Source of the DNA: Jutongia hominis
GTDB taxonomy: Bacteria; Bacillota; Clostridia; Lachnospirales; Lachnospiraceae
Direction of reading: 5' to 3'
Length of the DNA stretch: 64,000 bases
Assembly (NCBI RefSeq): GCF_014384965.1
Contig: NZ_JACRSW010000011.1
Coordinates: 1-64,000, forward strand
Position numbers and translations under genes: made by a program. Of this stretch, positions 26,029-33,788 are shown one piece after another; position 1 is the first letter of the stretch; every line of letters starts with the position of its first letter. Under the pieces are notes generated by a model. It did not search any database and was not told where the DNA came from. It saw only the letters and a list, made by a program, of their open reading frames with translations.

Positions 26029-26429
26029 CCAAAGTCCTCTGCATGAGATACAGTAATTGGCATCGGACCAACTTCAAGAGAATAGAGCCATATGCCCATA
26101 TCTGTGATGGTCTTCACAAATTCTTCCAGATCATAAATGTCATCGGTGATCTCATTCAGGCTTCTGACTACTACAACCTCAAAATATCCCTCTTTAAGTG
26201 TTGCAAAGAAAGCATTCAGTGCTTCTCTGTCATAGTCCCTTGTCATTGAGCGATCACAATACGCATCATTTATTATTACTCCATTAGGTATTGCCTGATC
26301 ACGCATACTTTCAACCATCTGGACTACATTGAGTTCCGCTCTGCGTGACTTTACAAATGCAATACCCTTTGCAAGCTCCTGATTATCTGTACCTTCGTTT
26401 CCTACTAAGTTAAAATCTCTTTTTTTCAT
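26022..26429 (-). CDS. Resolvase-fold protein lacking the usual catalytic residues (second)
   Basis: A 135-residue protein: KKRDFNLVGNEGTDNQELAK, then DAYCDRSMTRDYDREALNAFF and VVVVRSLNEITDD, which track the body of serine-recombinase catalytic domains. The catalytic Ser motif is missing. The ATG at 26429 has AAGGAG 8 nt upstream; the longer frame to 26579 has none. It is related in layout to 25108-25476. Confidence 0.5.
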   Translation of the reverse strand: MKKRDFNLVGNEGTDNQELAKGIAFVKSRRAELNVVQMVESMRDQAIPNGVIINDAYCDRSMTRDYDREALNAFFATLKEGYFEVVVVRSLNEITDDIYDLEEFVKTITDMGIWLYSLEVGPMPITVSHAEDFGC

Positions 26430-26561
26430 TTTGTTGTCTCCTTTACGATTTCGTATTGGAGAGTTTTGGCGCCTCCACTCTCGTGGTGTGCTGTATCTCA
26501 AGCACAAGTATATTGTAATCTGCCACACCTTAATTGCCGACCGTGTACAGGCGACAATTAT

Positions 26562-26577
26562 GTCGTGTAAACACGAC
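26562..26577. promoter_or_regulatory. Palindromic operator between regulator genes
   Basis: GTCGTGT-AA-ACACGAC, a perfect 7-bp dyad, 2 bases beyond the XRE stop and upstream of the 26022-26429 gene. It is likely bound by one of the neighbouring regulators. Confidence 0.6.
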
Positions 26578-26579
26578 AA

Positions 26580-26927
26580 TCACTTTTCAACTGACACGCT
26601 TTTCATTGCTTTCATCATTGCAAGACACTGTCTTATCTGCAATTCATCCATATCTGAAAGAACATCCATTGCCTCAGATAATAGTTCCGACTTTTCTTCA
26701 TTCTTTCCATACATTATGAAATCAACAGATACACCAAGTACGATTGCTAGATTATCTAATGTTTGTGTCTTAAAATCTCCACCATTTTCAATCGCAGATA
26801 ATGCTTGTCTGCCTATACCTACTCTATGAGCTAACTCATCCTGTGATAATCCTATCTCCTTTCTTCTGTCAGCAATTCGTATTCCTCTCTCATAATCCTT
26901 TTCTCTTGTCTGTGCTTTACTGCTCAT
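26580..26927 (-). CDS. XRE-family regulator
   Basis: A 115-residue protein with RIADRRKEIGLSQDELAHRV and GIGRQALSAIENG, a helix-turn-helix, then a helical tail. The ATG at 26927 has GGAGG 6 nt upstream; the longer frame begins inside the terminator region. It opens the regulator cluster that leads to the integrase. Confidence 0.85.
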   Translation of the reverse strand: MSSKAQTREKDYERGIRIADRRKEIGLSQDELAHRVGIGRQALSAIENGGDFKTQTLDNLAIVLGVSVDFIMYGKNEEKSELLSEAMDVLSDMDELQIRQCLAMMKAMKSVSVEK

Positions 26928-26982
26928 AAATCCTCCTTGCCGCCCTTGGAAACGAACAAGTCGGATTACCTTAACAGCACAC

Positions 26983-27080
26983 AAAAAAGACGCACGAGGA
27001 AACCAGTATCATAAATACTGTTCGTTTCCCCTGCGTCTCTGGTGCTTCCATCTTTCGATGTGCCCTTATCAGGTGGGCTG
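26983..27080 (-). terminator. Intrinsic terminator with a conserved upstream block
   Basis: On the minus strand GACGCA and GGAAAC pair with GTTTCC and TGCGTC (26989-27037), followed by six T. The block before it, including AGCCCACCTGATAAGGGCAC (27061-27080), is almost identical to the relic copy at 3753-3850. It ends the polymerase/zinc-ribbon transcript. Confidence 0.8.
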
Positions 27081-27098
27081 TAATTTAATTTTCAATCG

Positions 27099-27302
27099 TT
27101 ATATTCTGAAAGTCCCATTCTCAGAATGTTCCTTCATCATTCCCTCGGAATACTTCTTGAGTATCATCACTCGCTTGCATCTGTCACACTTAATTCCAAT
27201 ATTCTGAAGTGCTACAGCGGAATCATCACCGCATACAAAGTATTCCATCATTAACTTGTTGCATTTTTTACATCTAATTTCTATAACATTTTCTTTGTTC
27301 AA
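27099..27302 (-). CDS. Small zinc-ribbon protein
   Basis: A 67-residue protein with IRCKKCN and IKCDRCKR, two Cys pairs that should bind zinc, then a basic tail ending ENGTFRI. I chose TTG 27302 because AAGGAG lies 9 nt upstream and the relic copy starts at the same place; a longer ATG version (27323) lacks a site. It is the last gene of the translesion block. It may bind nucleic acid. Confidence 0.7.
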   Translation of the reverse strand: MNKENVIEIRCKKCNKLMMEYFVCGDDSAVALQNIGIKCDRCKRVMILKKYSEGMMKEHSENGTFRI

Positions 27303-27325
27303 TTCAGTTCGCTCCTTATTCATAC

Positions 27326-27478
27326 AAAATCATCAATTTACAATTCTGTACTCGTAAAGGAAAGGGAAATCACCTTTGCAAGCCTTTTGCCGGGAGTTCC
27401 GATGAATGTCTGCACATTCCCCGGCTTTGCTGATCTAAAGCCAACTGATATGAATTGTGCTGTCAGCACACAATCACA
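27326..27478 (-). other. Conserved non-coding block
   Basis: No credible gene. It shares CATCGGAACT and GATTTCCCTTTCC blocks with 4130-4279 in the same gene context. On the minus strand GCCGGG and CCCGGC can pair around an inner hairpin. The conservation across two diverged elements argues for a structured leader or processing region. Confidence 0.4.
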
Positions 27479-27724
27479 TCAGGCTCCGGCTCTTTCCATA
27501 AACCACATATTGTTATCTTCATAGAAAAGGAATATTTCCTTTCCATCTACCACGCAGGTATAACGCTCTCCAACTCCACCAGCCCTTGTACTGGCAGCTC
27601 TGCGCTTGTCTTTTACTCGTGTAATCTCATACTTTCTGCCATCTTCCCATGTTATCTCTTTGGGAATGAGCAGTCCGTCCTTTGAAAACTCTGCAAGTAC
27701 ATCAACATATACCTTATTGCTCAA
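27479..27724 (-). CDS. 81-aa accessory protein of the polymerase block
   Basis: Starts at TTG 27724 (AAGGAAGGTGA upstream), giving 81 residues, the same as the relic copy. Features: KVYVDVLAEFSKDGLLIPKE, ITWEDGRKYEITRVKDKRRA, YTCVVDGKEIFLFYEDNNMW. The all-beta look and final W-F resemble DUF6504-type polymerase partners (pattern only). It lies 15 bp after the LexA-type gene, within the polymerase operon. Confidence 0.7.
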   Translation of the reverse strand: MSNKVYVDVLAEFSKDGLLIPKEITWEDGRKYEITRVKDKRRAASTRAGGVGERYTCVVDGKEIFLFYEDNNMWFMERAGA

Positions 27725-27738
27725 TGTAATCACCTTCC

Positions 27739-27981
27739 TTACAAGATCGCTATTGCTCTGGAAGCATCCATCTTCCTTGCTATATAGCCTTTTTCTTCTA
27801 ATATTTTCAGATGTGCATAAACACTTGAAGTCGATGCCACCCCTACCATCTTGCATATCTCCCTGATAGTAGGAGCATAACCATTCACACGCTGATATTG
27901 CATAATACTTTCATACACATTCTGCTGCTTCTCCGTCAATGGTGCTCTGTCTACCAGATCAATTCTTGCTGCTTCGCTCAT
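27739..27981 (-). CDS. LexA-type DNA-binding domain without peptidase
   Basis: An 80-residue protein equal to the LexA winged helix: LTEKQQNVYESIMQYQRVNG, APTIREICKMVG, STSSVYAHLKILEEKGYIAR. The self-cleaving peptidase domain is absent, so it cannot be inactivated by RecA in the usual way. It lies 15 bp downstream of the polymerase. It could compete with host LexA at SOS boxes or serve as a constant repressor of the element. Confidence 0.8.
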   Translation of the reverse strand: MSEAARIDLVDRAPLTEKQQNVYESIMQYQRVNGYAPTIREICKMVGVASTSSVYAHLKILEEKGYIARKMDASRAIAIL

Positions 27982-27996
27982 GTTCCGCCTCCCTCT

Positions 27997-29244
27997 TTAT
28001 CCAAAATACCCATGTGGATGTACTGTGTGTTCTTCTTTTGCATTGACTACCGATAGAATCCTGTCCCGGTACATGAGTCCCCTCTGGATACTGTAAAATC
28101 CAAATCTTCTGCGTATCTCATCAACCGCTGAATCCATCTTCATCTGCTTTTCACGCTTCTCCACACTTGAGAACAAATCAATCTGTTCCCAATAATTATC
28201 TGTTACTAAGTCTGCACCTCGGACACCAACACTGCGGATTGGTTTGCTCCAGTTATAGTTTTCCTTAAATATCTGATAAGCGTATGCAGCTATCTCTCCG
28301 GTGATATTCGTTGCGTGGTCAATCTTTTTCTGACGGGTAAAAGAGAATAACTCATTATCCCTGACACTTATCTCAATCACTCTGCACCGGAATCCATTCT
28401 CACGAAGTCTTGCTGCAACACTCTCAGCCAGAATATAAAGAACAATCTTTACATCCTCATCGCATACTAAATCCTTTGGTGTCGTTGTGCTGTTTCCCAC
28501 CGATTTGATTGGAGCGTAAGTATTCTCCAGCTTGACAGGTGAATCATCATAGCCATTAGCAAACGACCATAAGATACTGCCCATCTTTCCAAGGTGACTG
28601 TTAAGCACTTCTTCATCTGCTCTTGCAAGATCACCTATGGTTTTGATACCAAATAATGCAAGCTTTCTGTTCGTACTTTTGCCAACGTATAGAAGATCTG
28701 CCACCGGAAGTGACCATGCCTTCTGCTTAAACTCACTCTTATACATAGTTGTGATTGCATCAGGCTTCTTATAATCAGAACCAATCTTTGCAAATATCTT
28801 ATTGAAAGAAACACCAACACTTACTGTGATGCCAAGCTCTGACTTCATTCTCCCGCTGATTTCCTGTGCAATGAGCAATCCATCTCCTTTAAGGGAACTG
28901 CTCCCTGTCACATCAAGCCAGCACTCATCAATTCCATATGGCTCCTGTCTGTCCGTATATTCTGCATATATCTCATGTGCCATTCTTGAGAACCGAAGAT
29001 ATAAGTCCATTCTTGGTGAAACAAATGTTATGTCAGGACAGACCTGCTTTGCCTGCCAGAGTGCCATTCCTGTTTTCACACCGTACTTCTTGGCTGTGTA
29101 GTCGGCTGTTAAGACAATCCCATGTCTTGCCTCCGGGTCACCGCCTACTGCCAGTGGCTTTCCTGCAAGCTCCGGATGATGCAGATGCTCAATCGAAGCA
29201 TAGCAACAGTTGATATCTGAATGAAGTATTACCCTGTCTCCCAT
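27997..29244 (-). CDS. Y-family DNA polymerase (UmuC/DinB type)
   Basis: A 415-residue translesion polymerase: HSDINCCYASIEHL with catalytic Asp, YGIDECWLDVT with the catalytic Asp-Glu pair, a thumb with IGDLARADEEVL, and a little finger ending TVHPHGYF. It copies damaged DNA at the cost of mutations. The ATG at 29244 has AGGAGG 8 nt upstream. The promoter at 29324-29353 with a nearby palindrome suggests repressor control. It heads an operon with the LexA-type, 81-aa and zinc-ribbon genes. Confidence 0.9.
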   Translation of the reverse strand: MGDRVILHSDINCCYASIEHLHHPELAGKPLAVGGDPEARHGIVLTADYTAKKYGVKTGMALWQAKQVCPDITFVSPRMDLYLRFSRMAHEIYAEYTDRQEPYGIDECWLDVTGSSSLKGDGLLIAQEISGRMKSELGITVSVGVSFNKIFAKIGSDYKKPDAITTMYKSEFKQKAWSLPVADLLYVGKSTNRKLALFGIKTIGDLARADEEVLNSHLGKMGSILWSFANGYDDSPVKLENTYAPIKSVGNSTTTPKDLVCDEDVKIVLYILAESVAARLRENGFRCRVIEISVRDNELFSFTRQKKIDHATNITGEIAAYAYQIFKENYNWSKPIRSVGVRGADLVTDNYWEQIDLFSSVEKREKQMKMDSAVDEIRRRFGFYSIQRGLMYRDRILSVVNAKEEHTVHPHGYFG

Positions 29245-29323
29245 CTGCATCACCTCCTGCATTTAATCTGTCACTACCATAACCTTTAGTCCAAGTATAT
29301 GAGTAATGTTTCTTACAGGGCAT

Positions 29324-29353
29324 AGTATAACCCCAAGAATAATCGACTGTCAA
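29324..29353 (-). promoter_or_regulatory. Promoter of the polymerase operon
   Basis: TTGACA (29348-29353), 18-nt spacer and TATACT (29324-29329) on the minus strand. Confidence 0.75.
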
Positions 29354-29354
29354 C

Positions 29355-29368
29355 GGACACATGTGTCC
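29355..29368. promoter_or_regulatory. Palindromic operator in the divergent control region
   Basis: GGACACATGTGTCC, a perfect 14-bp palindrome one base upstream of the polymerase -35 box and about 27 bp from the -35 of the repressor gene. Half-sites GGACA recur at about 30233 and 30541, around the repressor gene. Confidence 0.7.
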
Positions 29369-29395
29369 TTTTTCTCATTATATTGGATTTTTAAC

Positions 29396-29424
29396 TTGAA
29401 TAATTGGCACTATTGCTATATACT
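29396..29424 (+). promoter_or_regulatory. Promoter of the LexA/CI-type repressor gene
   Basis: TTGAAT (29396-29401), 17-nt spacer and TATACT (29419-29424), 55 nt upstream of the start codon. Confidence 0.75.
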
Positions 29425-29479
29425 ATGGAGTGAAAAGAGACATTTGAAATCAACAAAATGAAAGAAAAGAGGCGTATGT

Positions 29480-30214
29480 ATGTACTCAATCGGAGAAATC
29501 ATTTCAACATATAGAAAAAAGAAAGGCTTGCTCCAGCAGGATCTCGCTGATGAACTGGCAAAGGAAGGCATTACCATTTCCTATAAAGCCATATCCAACT
29601 GGGAGAGAAATCTTGCTGAACCAAGCGTTACCATATTTTACAAAGTGTGTAGAATCCTTGGTATTACTAACATGTATGAAGCATATTTTGGAGTAAATCC
29701 TGCTGATCCTTTTTCATCACTTACTGATGAAGGCAGGGAAAAAGCTATGGACTATATTAATCTGCTCCATGCATCGGGAATGTATGAAAAGCAGACTGCT
29801 AAGATAATTCCATTCCGAAGCATTGATATTTTTGAAAATGCAGTATCAGCCGGAACCGGTAACTTCCTTGTAGACGGACCGAAAGAGACTGTATGTATAG
29901 ATGAATCTATCTTACCGGAAGATACTACTTTCGGTGTCCGTATTAGTGGTGACAGTATGGAACCTGAATTCCACGATGGTCAGATTGCATGGGTATTACA
30001 GCAGGAATCTGTTGCTAATGGAGAAATCGGCATCTTCGCTCTAAACGGAGAAGCCTATATTAAGAAATTACAAAACGATAAAGACGGAATTTTCCTTATC
30101 TCACTCAATGAAAAGTATGCACCTATCAAGGTTAGTGAAAATGACCGCTTAGACATATTTGGAAAAGTTCTTGGAAAATCTGATGTTTTTGCTATTACAG
30201 GACATTGCCGATAA
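29480..30214 (+). CDS. LexA/CI-type repressor (XRE helix-turn-helix plus S24 peptidase)
   Basis: A 244-residue regulator. Residues 1-65 form a helix-turn-helix (IISTYRKKKGLLQQDLADEL, KAISNWERN). Residues about 120-225 form the S24 self-cleaving domain with an Ala-Gly cleavage candidate (AVSAGTG), catalytic Ser in RISGDSMEP near 159 and Lys in EAYIKK near 193. DNA damage should trigger RecA-assisted self-cleavage, releasing the divergent polymerase operon and perhaps element transfer. The start has AGAGG upstream. Confidence 0.9.
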   Translation: MYSIGEIISTYRKKKGLLQQDLADELAKEGITISYKAISNWERNLAEPSVTIFYKVCRILGITNMYEAYFGVNPADPFSSLTDEGREKAMDYINLLHASGMYEKQTAKIIPFRSIDIFENAVSAGTGNFLVDGPKETVCIDESILPEDTTFGVRISGDSMEPEFHDGQIAWVLQQESVANGEIGIFALNGEAYIKKLQNDKDGIFLISLNEKYAPIKVSENDRLDIFGKVLGKSDVFAITGHCR

Positions 30215-30254
30215 AATTACAAGTCCTTTTTATCGGACACATTATTATGCATAA

Positions 30255-30283
30255 TTGACAATAAAACAATAAGAAAATATCTA
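30255..30283 (+). promoter_or_regulatory. Possible promoter of the small XRE gene
   Basis: TTGACA (30255-30260), 17-nt spacer and TATCTA (30278-30283). A GGACACAT half-site lies just upstream, in keeping with control by the repressor. Confidence 0.5.
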
Positions 30284-30306
30284 TAGAACTGAAAGAAGGG
30301 ATCTTT

Positions 30307-30507
30307 ATGGCGGTTACCAATAATATCAGAGAAATCCGTGAACAGCGAGGCATTTACCAGGATGACCTTGCCGCTGCTATTGGATACAGCACCAAAACTG
30401 TCGGCAGGATAGAGCGTGGGGACAGTACCCCATCAGCCGAATTTATGCTGCGGATATCAAAATACTTTAATATGCTGGTGGAAGATGTATTCCACGTGGA
30501 AGATTGA
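30307..30507 (+). CDS. Small XRE-family regulator
   Basis: A 66-residue helix-turn-helix protein: IREIREQRGIYQDDLAAAIG, STKTVGRIERGDSTPSAEFM, ending NMLVEDVFHVED. This short form (YgzD/Xre type) is common in ICEs. AAGAAGG lies 7 nt upstream of the ATG. It follows the S24 repressor on the same strand. Confidence 0.85.
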   Translation: MAVTNNIREIREQRGIYQDDLAAAIGYSTKTVGRIERGDSTPSAEFMLRISKYFNMLVEDVFHVED

Positions 30508-30590
30508 GTCGGAGCGGCAATCCGGTTCACCTTCTATTTTGGACAGCTTTTCATGTCCTTATCAACAACTATAGTTTTTTTGATAAATGC

Positions 30591-30621
30591 TTGACTGTAA
30601 ACCTTGTTTATAGCTTATTAT
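30591..30621 (+). promoter_or_regulatory. MerR-type promoter and operator
   Basis: TTGACT (30591-30596) and TATTAT (30616-30621) are 19 nt apart, the long spacer typical of MerR-controlled promoters. The spacer holds the dyad CTGTAAAC-CTT-GTTTATAG (30595-30613, 7 of 8 pairs). Confidence 0.75.
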
Positions 30622-30657
30622 TAAGTAAAATAGAGTTGCTCGAAAGGAGGGCATAAT

Positions 30658-31503
30658 ATGACTATAAAAGACGTAGAAGAGCGAACCGGTTTATCCCGTT
30701 CTAATATCCGTTTTTATGAAAAGGAAAAACTTATTGAGCCTTCGAGAAATGAAAGTAATGGTTATAGAGATTATTCTGAAAATGATGTGGAAAATATAAA
30801 GAAGATTGCATATCTACGTACATTGGGAATTTCTATTGAAGATATACGAAATATTATATCCGAAAAAGTAACATTGCAGGAAATGCTTGAGAAGCAAAAG
30901 GAAGTATTAAAAAATCAGATTACTGATTTGAATAAGGCAATACTCATGTGCGAAAAAATGCTGGATGAAGAAAGTATTAGTTATGAAAAATTACAGGTAG
31001 AACAGTATGTAACAGATTTTCATGACTATTGGAAAGATAATCGAACTGTTTTCAAACTGGATTCAGTCAGCTTTTTGTATATATGGGGAAGTATGCTTAC
31101 CTGGACTATGATTACCGCACTATGCTTGATTATTGGGGCTTTGTCTTATTCTAAGTTGCCGACAGAAATTCCAGTACAATGGAGTAAAGGAGTGGCAACA
31201 TCCCTAGTTAATAAAAACTGGATTTTTATTTGTCCTGTTATATGTATCATAATCCGTTATTTATTAAAACCTTTTATCTATGCGAAATTGCAGATGAACA
31301 ATTATTATGGAGAAATTATAACAGAGTATTTGACAAATTATATGTGTTTTATTGTGTTGTCAGTGGAAATCTTCTCCATACTTTTTACTTTCGGAGTGGT
31401 AAAAAGTGTTGTTGTACTGTTATTTGTGGACACGGCAATTTTTATTGGATTGTTAGTAGTTGGTTTGGTAAAAATGGATTTGAGAGGGAAAGAAGTTTTA
31501 TGA
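30658..31503 (+). CDS. MerR-family regulator fused to a DUF1648 membrane domain
   Basis: A 281-residue protein. Residues 1-70 are a MerR winged helix (TIKDVEERTGLSRSNIRFYE), followed by a dimer coiled coil, then about four membrane segments with DUF1648 features (LSYSKLPTEIPVQWSKG). The regulator is thus tied to the membrane and may sense an envelope signal. AAAGGAGGG lies just upstream and the MerR-type promoter at 30591 suggests self-control. No obvious target gene follows; downstream lies element debris. Confidence 0.8.
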   Translation: MTIKDVEERTGLSRSNIRFYEKEKLIEPSRNESNGYRDYSENDVENIKKIAYLRTLGISIEDIRNIISEKVTLQEMLEKQKEVLKNQITDLNKAILMCEKMLDEESISYEKLQVEQYVTDFHDYWKDNRTVFKLDSVSFLYIWGSMLTWTMITALCLIIGALSYSKLPTEIPVQWSKGVATSLVNKNWIFICPVICIIIRYLLKPFIYAKLQMNNYYGEIITEYLTNYMCFIVLSVEIFSILFTFGVVKSVVVLLFVDTAIFIGLLVVGLVKMDLRGKEVL

Positions 31504-31539
31504 TTCAAATTTTATATTTCAGAAATAACAATAAGATAC

Positions 31540-31605
31540 TATTTTTCCCACGCCTACTATGAAAGCGGCGGCTATGAGATAGAAATTGCATATACTGGCG
31601 AATAA
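31540..31605 (+). pseudogene. C-terminal remnant of an unidentified gene
   Basis: An in-frame tail reading SHAYYESGGYEIEIAYTGE then stop, with no start. It looks like real coding sequence cut off on its 5' side, as expected in this patchwork. I cannot name the family. Confidence 0.3.
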
Positions 31606-31648
31606 AAGAACCGCTGTTGCATGGTTTATTGGCTTCCATGTAGCGATT

Positions 31649-31677
31649 GAGCTGGGCACATGATACCCAGCTCTTTT
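31649..31677 (+). terminator. Intrinsic terminator
   Basis: GAGCTGGG, a 9-nt loop and CCCAGCTC (31649-31673) followed by TTTT. It ends plus-strand transcription from the MerR gene. Confidence 0.75.
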
Positions 31678-31752
31678 ACTATCTACTTTCAACATAAATT
31701 TAAAAATCACATATAATTATCCATTAAGTTATATGTAATAACTGTGTAAATC

Positions 31753-32022
31753 CTAATACAATTTTGCACCTGCTGGGATTGCGTCATCTAACATTACCAG
31801 ATTCAGTTTTTCTTCTCCATTTACATTGTGAATTGCAGAAAGAAGCATACCACATGAATCTATTCCCATCATAGAACGTGGTGGAAGATTTACGATTGCA
31901 AGTAAAGTTTTACCTACAAGTTCCTCCGGCTCGTAAAATGCATGTACTCCTGAAAGAATAGTCCTTTCATTCTCTGTACCATCATCAAGTGTAAATCTAA
32001 GAAGTTTCTTACTCTACAGACT
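31753..32022 (-). pseudogene. metG: Second 3' fragment of methionyl-tRNA synthetase
   Basis: 90 codons running in frame to the natural MetRS end (GKTLLAIVNLPPRSMMGIDS, then DDAIPAGAKLY). It is diverged from the fragment at 22255-22731, so it is not a recent duplicate. It stops abruptly at about 32022, where it joins the start of an unrelated gene. It marks an older element boundary within the present element. Confidence 0.75.
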
Positions 32023-32069
32023 GATAAAGCAATCATACATGAAAGCGCTATTACCTTTTTTTTCGTCAT
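32023..32069 (-). pseudogene. Start of a secreted or membrane protein, cut by the metG fragment
   Basis: From ATG 32069, with AGGAGGGG upstream, the frame reads MTKKKVIALSCMIALSV, a signal-peptide-like start, and then runs out of frame into the metG remnant. It lies 8 bp after the ABC permease gene and was probably the third gene of that operon. Confidence 0.5.
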
Positions 32070-32077
32070 AGCCCCTC

Positions 32078-32785
32078 CTACATTAAATCTTTGTTTTCAA
32101 CACCCTGTATGGAGAGAACAGCAAAAATTAGTGATATAATCGTTAATATGACAGGAAATATAGCATTGTTTGCCAAAGTAAGGTCGCCTATGTTTGCCTG
32201 TGTCAGTATAATAAGCAAAAATGAAGATATGATAGTTGCTTTTGACGATTTCATAGCCAAGCCGATAAACAAGGCAATAAAGCTCATGGTCACTATAACG
32301 ACTGATTTCAAGATTAGCTGCACATAAAAGCCCAAACTTGCCATGTTAAAATCAAGAGGGAAAGCAGATACCATAAATTGTGAACCAAGCAAAATGCACC
32401 CGTAAAGTAATAGTTTCGTAAGAACCAAAGCGGAAAAATTAAAAATCCACACCGCAAGCATTTGTGAAATAAGTATTTTCTGTCGCTTTATCGGATAAGA
32501 AAACATTAAATTCATTGTCTTATTCTTGTATGCGCTTACAATAAATGATGAAAGCATGACACTGGTAAATACAAGGAAAGACATACTTGTAAACAACTCA
32601 ATAGGCGAAGATATAGTATTATTGCCGGGAGCTGCGTCTGGTACGCCTGTATCCGGGTCGTTTGCGATACCAAGATAGGCAAGCGCGAACATGAACAGGC
32701 AGAGAACCGCCGCCAATATTACAGCGTTACGGATATATTTACTGATGTTATTTTTCTTCCATTCCAGTTTAATCAGTTTTAACAT
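32078..32785 (-). CDS. ABC transporter permease, BcrB-like
   Basis: A 235-residue permease with six hydrophobic segments, starting LKLIKLEWKKNNISKYIRNA and containing MSFLVFTSVMLSSFIVSAYKN and MNLMFSYPIKRQKILISQM, typical of ABC-2 permeases that protect against bacitracin or lantibiotics. It overlaps the ATPase gene by 7 bp. It should form the membrane channel of that transporter. Confidence 0.8.
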   Translation of the reverse strand: MLKLIKLEWKKNNISKYIRNAVILAAVLCLFMFALAYLGIANDPDTGVPDAAPGNNTISSPIELFTSMSFLVFTSVMLSSFIVSAYKNKTMNLMFSYPIKRQKILISQMLAVWIFNFSALVLTKLLLYGCILLGSQFMVSAFPLDFNMASLGFYVQLILKSVVIVTMSFIALFIGLAMKSSKATIISSFLLIILTQANIGDLTLANNAIFPVILTIISLIFAVLSIQGVENKDLM

Positions 32786-33702
32786 GATTTCTCCACCTCC
32801 CCAGTCATTTTTAGGAAGTAATCTTCCAAAGTTTCCGCTTTTTTGCCAAGAGATATTACCTCAACATCATTCAAAGCAAGCGTTTTCGATAATTCTTGAG
32901 TGGATACATGGCTGTCATAAATGCGGATTTTTTCGTCCTCGATAATCTTAAAATTATCAACTCCAAGTTTTTCACTTAACACATAAGCCGCCTTTTTCGT
33001 ATTGAGTACAGACAATTCAATATAGGCTAAACTCATTTGCTCGATTTCTTTCATGCTGATTTCTTTCATCATCACACCATGATTGATTACACCAACAGTA
33101 TCAGCAATACTTTCAATCTCTGAAAGAATATGACTGGAAATCATAATTGTTATGCCATATTCGGTGCAGAGTGTTTTCAACAGGTCGCGGATTTGTTTCA
33201 TTCCCGCCGGGTCAAGTCCGTTTGTCGGCTCATCAAGGATAAGTAACTCCGGCTTACAAAGAATAGCGCGTGCAATTCCAAGACGTTCTTTCATGCCAAG
33301 AGAATAATTTTTAACGGCTTTTCCGGCTGTGTCGGATAACCCCAACATATCAAGCGCATTTTCTATGCTGCCATGATTGTAGTACCCCATATATTCACAA
33401 TGGAGTTTCAAATTTTCATATCCTGTCATGTGGTCGTAAAAGGTGGGAAATTCAATGATACTTCCCATTCGTTTTAAGACTTCATAGGATTGTGGCGAAA
33501 GTGTTTCTCCAAAAATCTCAATGGCTCCACTGGTAGGTTTCCAAAGGTTTGTAATCATCTTCATAACTGTTGTTTTACCTGCTCCGTTCGGTCCCAAGAA
33601 GCCATAGATTTCTCCTTTTTTTATGTGGAGATTAACGTCATTTACAAGATTTCTTCCGCCAATGGTTTTCGTAATGTGATTAGTTTGTAAAATGTACTGC
33701 AT
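32779..33702 (-). CDS. ABC transporter ATP-binding protein, BcrA-like
   Basis: A 307-residue ATPase with Walker A GPNGAGKTT, signature YSLGMKERLGIARAI, Walker B LLILDEPTNGLDP and the H-loop SSHILSE. The C-terminal extension is usual for peptide-antibiotic exporters. The ATG at 33702 has GGAG 9 nt upstream; the longer frame lacks a site. It pairs with the permease downstream and follows the two-component genes. Confidence 0.9.
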   Translation of the reverse strand: MQYILQTNHITKTIGGRNLVNDVNLHIKKGEIYGFLGPNGAGKTTVMKMITNLWKPTSGAIEIFGETLSPQSYEVLKRMGSIIEFPTFYDHMTGYENLKLHCEYMGYYNHGSIENALDMLGLSDTAGKAVKNYSLGMKERLGIARAILCKPELLILDEPTNGLDPAGMKQIRDLLKTLCTEYGITIMISSHILSEIESIADTVGVINHGVMMKEISMKEIEQMSLAYIELSVLNTKKAAYVLSEKLGVDNFKIIEDEKIRIYDSHVSTQELSKTLALNDVEVISLGKKAETLEDYFLKMTGEVEKSC

Positions 33703-33788
33703 ATTTCTTATCTCCTTTCTACATACCATTGTAGCGGTTTCGATTTTCAAAACTCTTGAATAATCCTTACAAATTTCTTTCGCAGTAT

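Noticed and set aside
26989..27080. Known riboswitch
   Set aside because: I could not match the conserved block to any riboswitch consensus I know, and it follows rather than precedes a gene.
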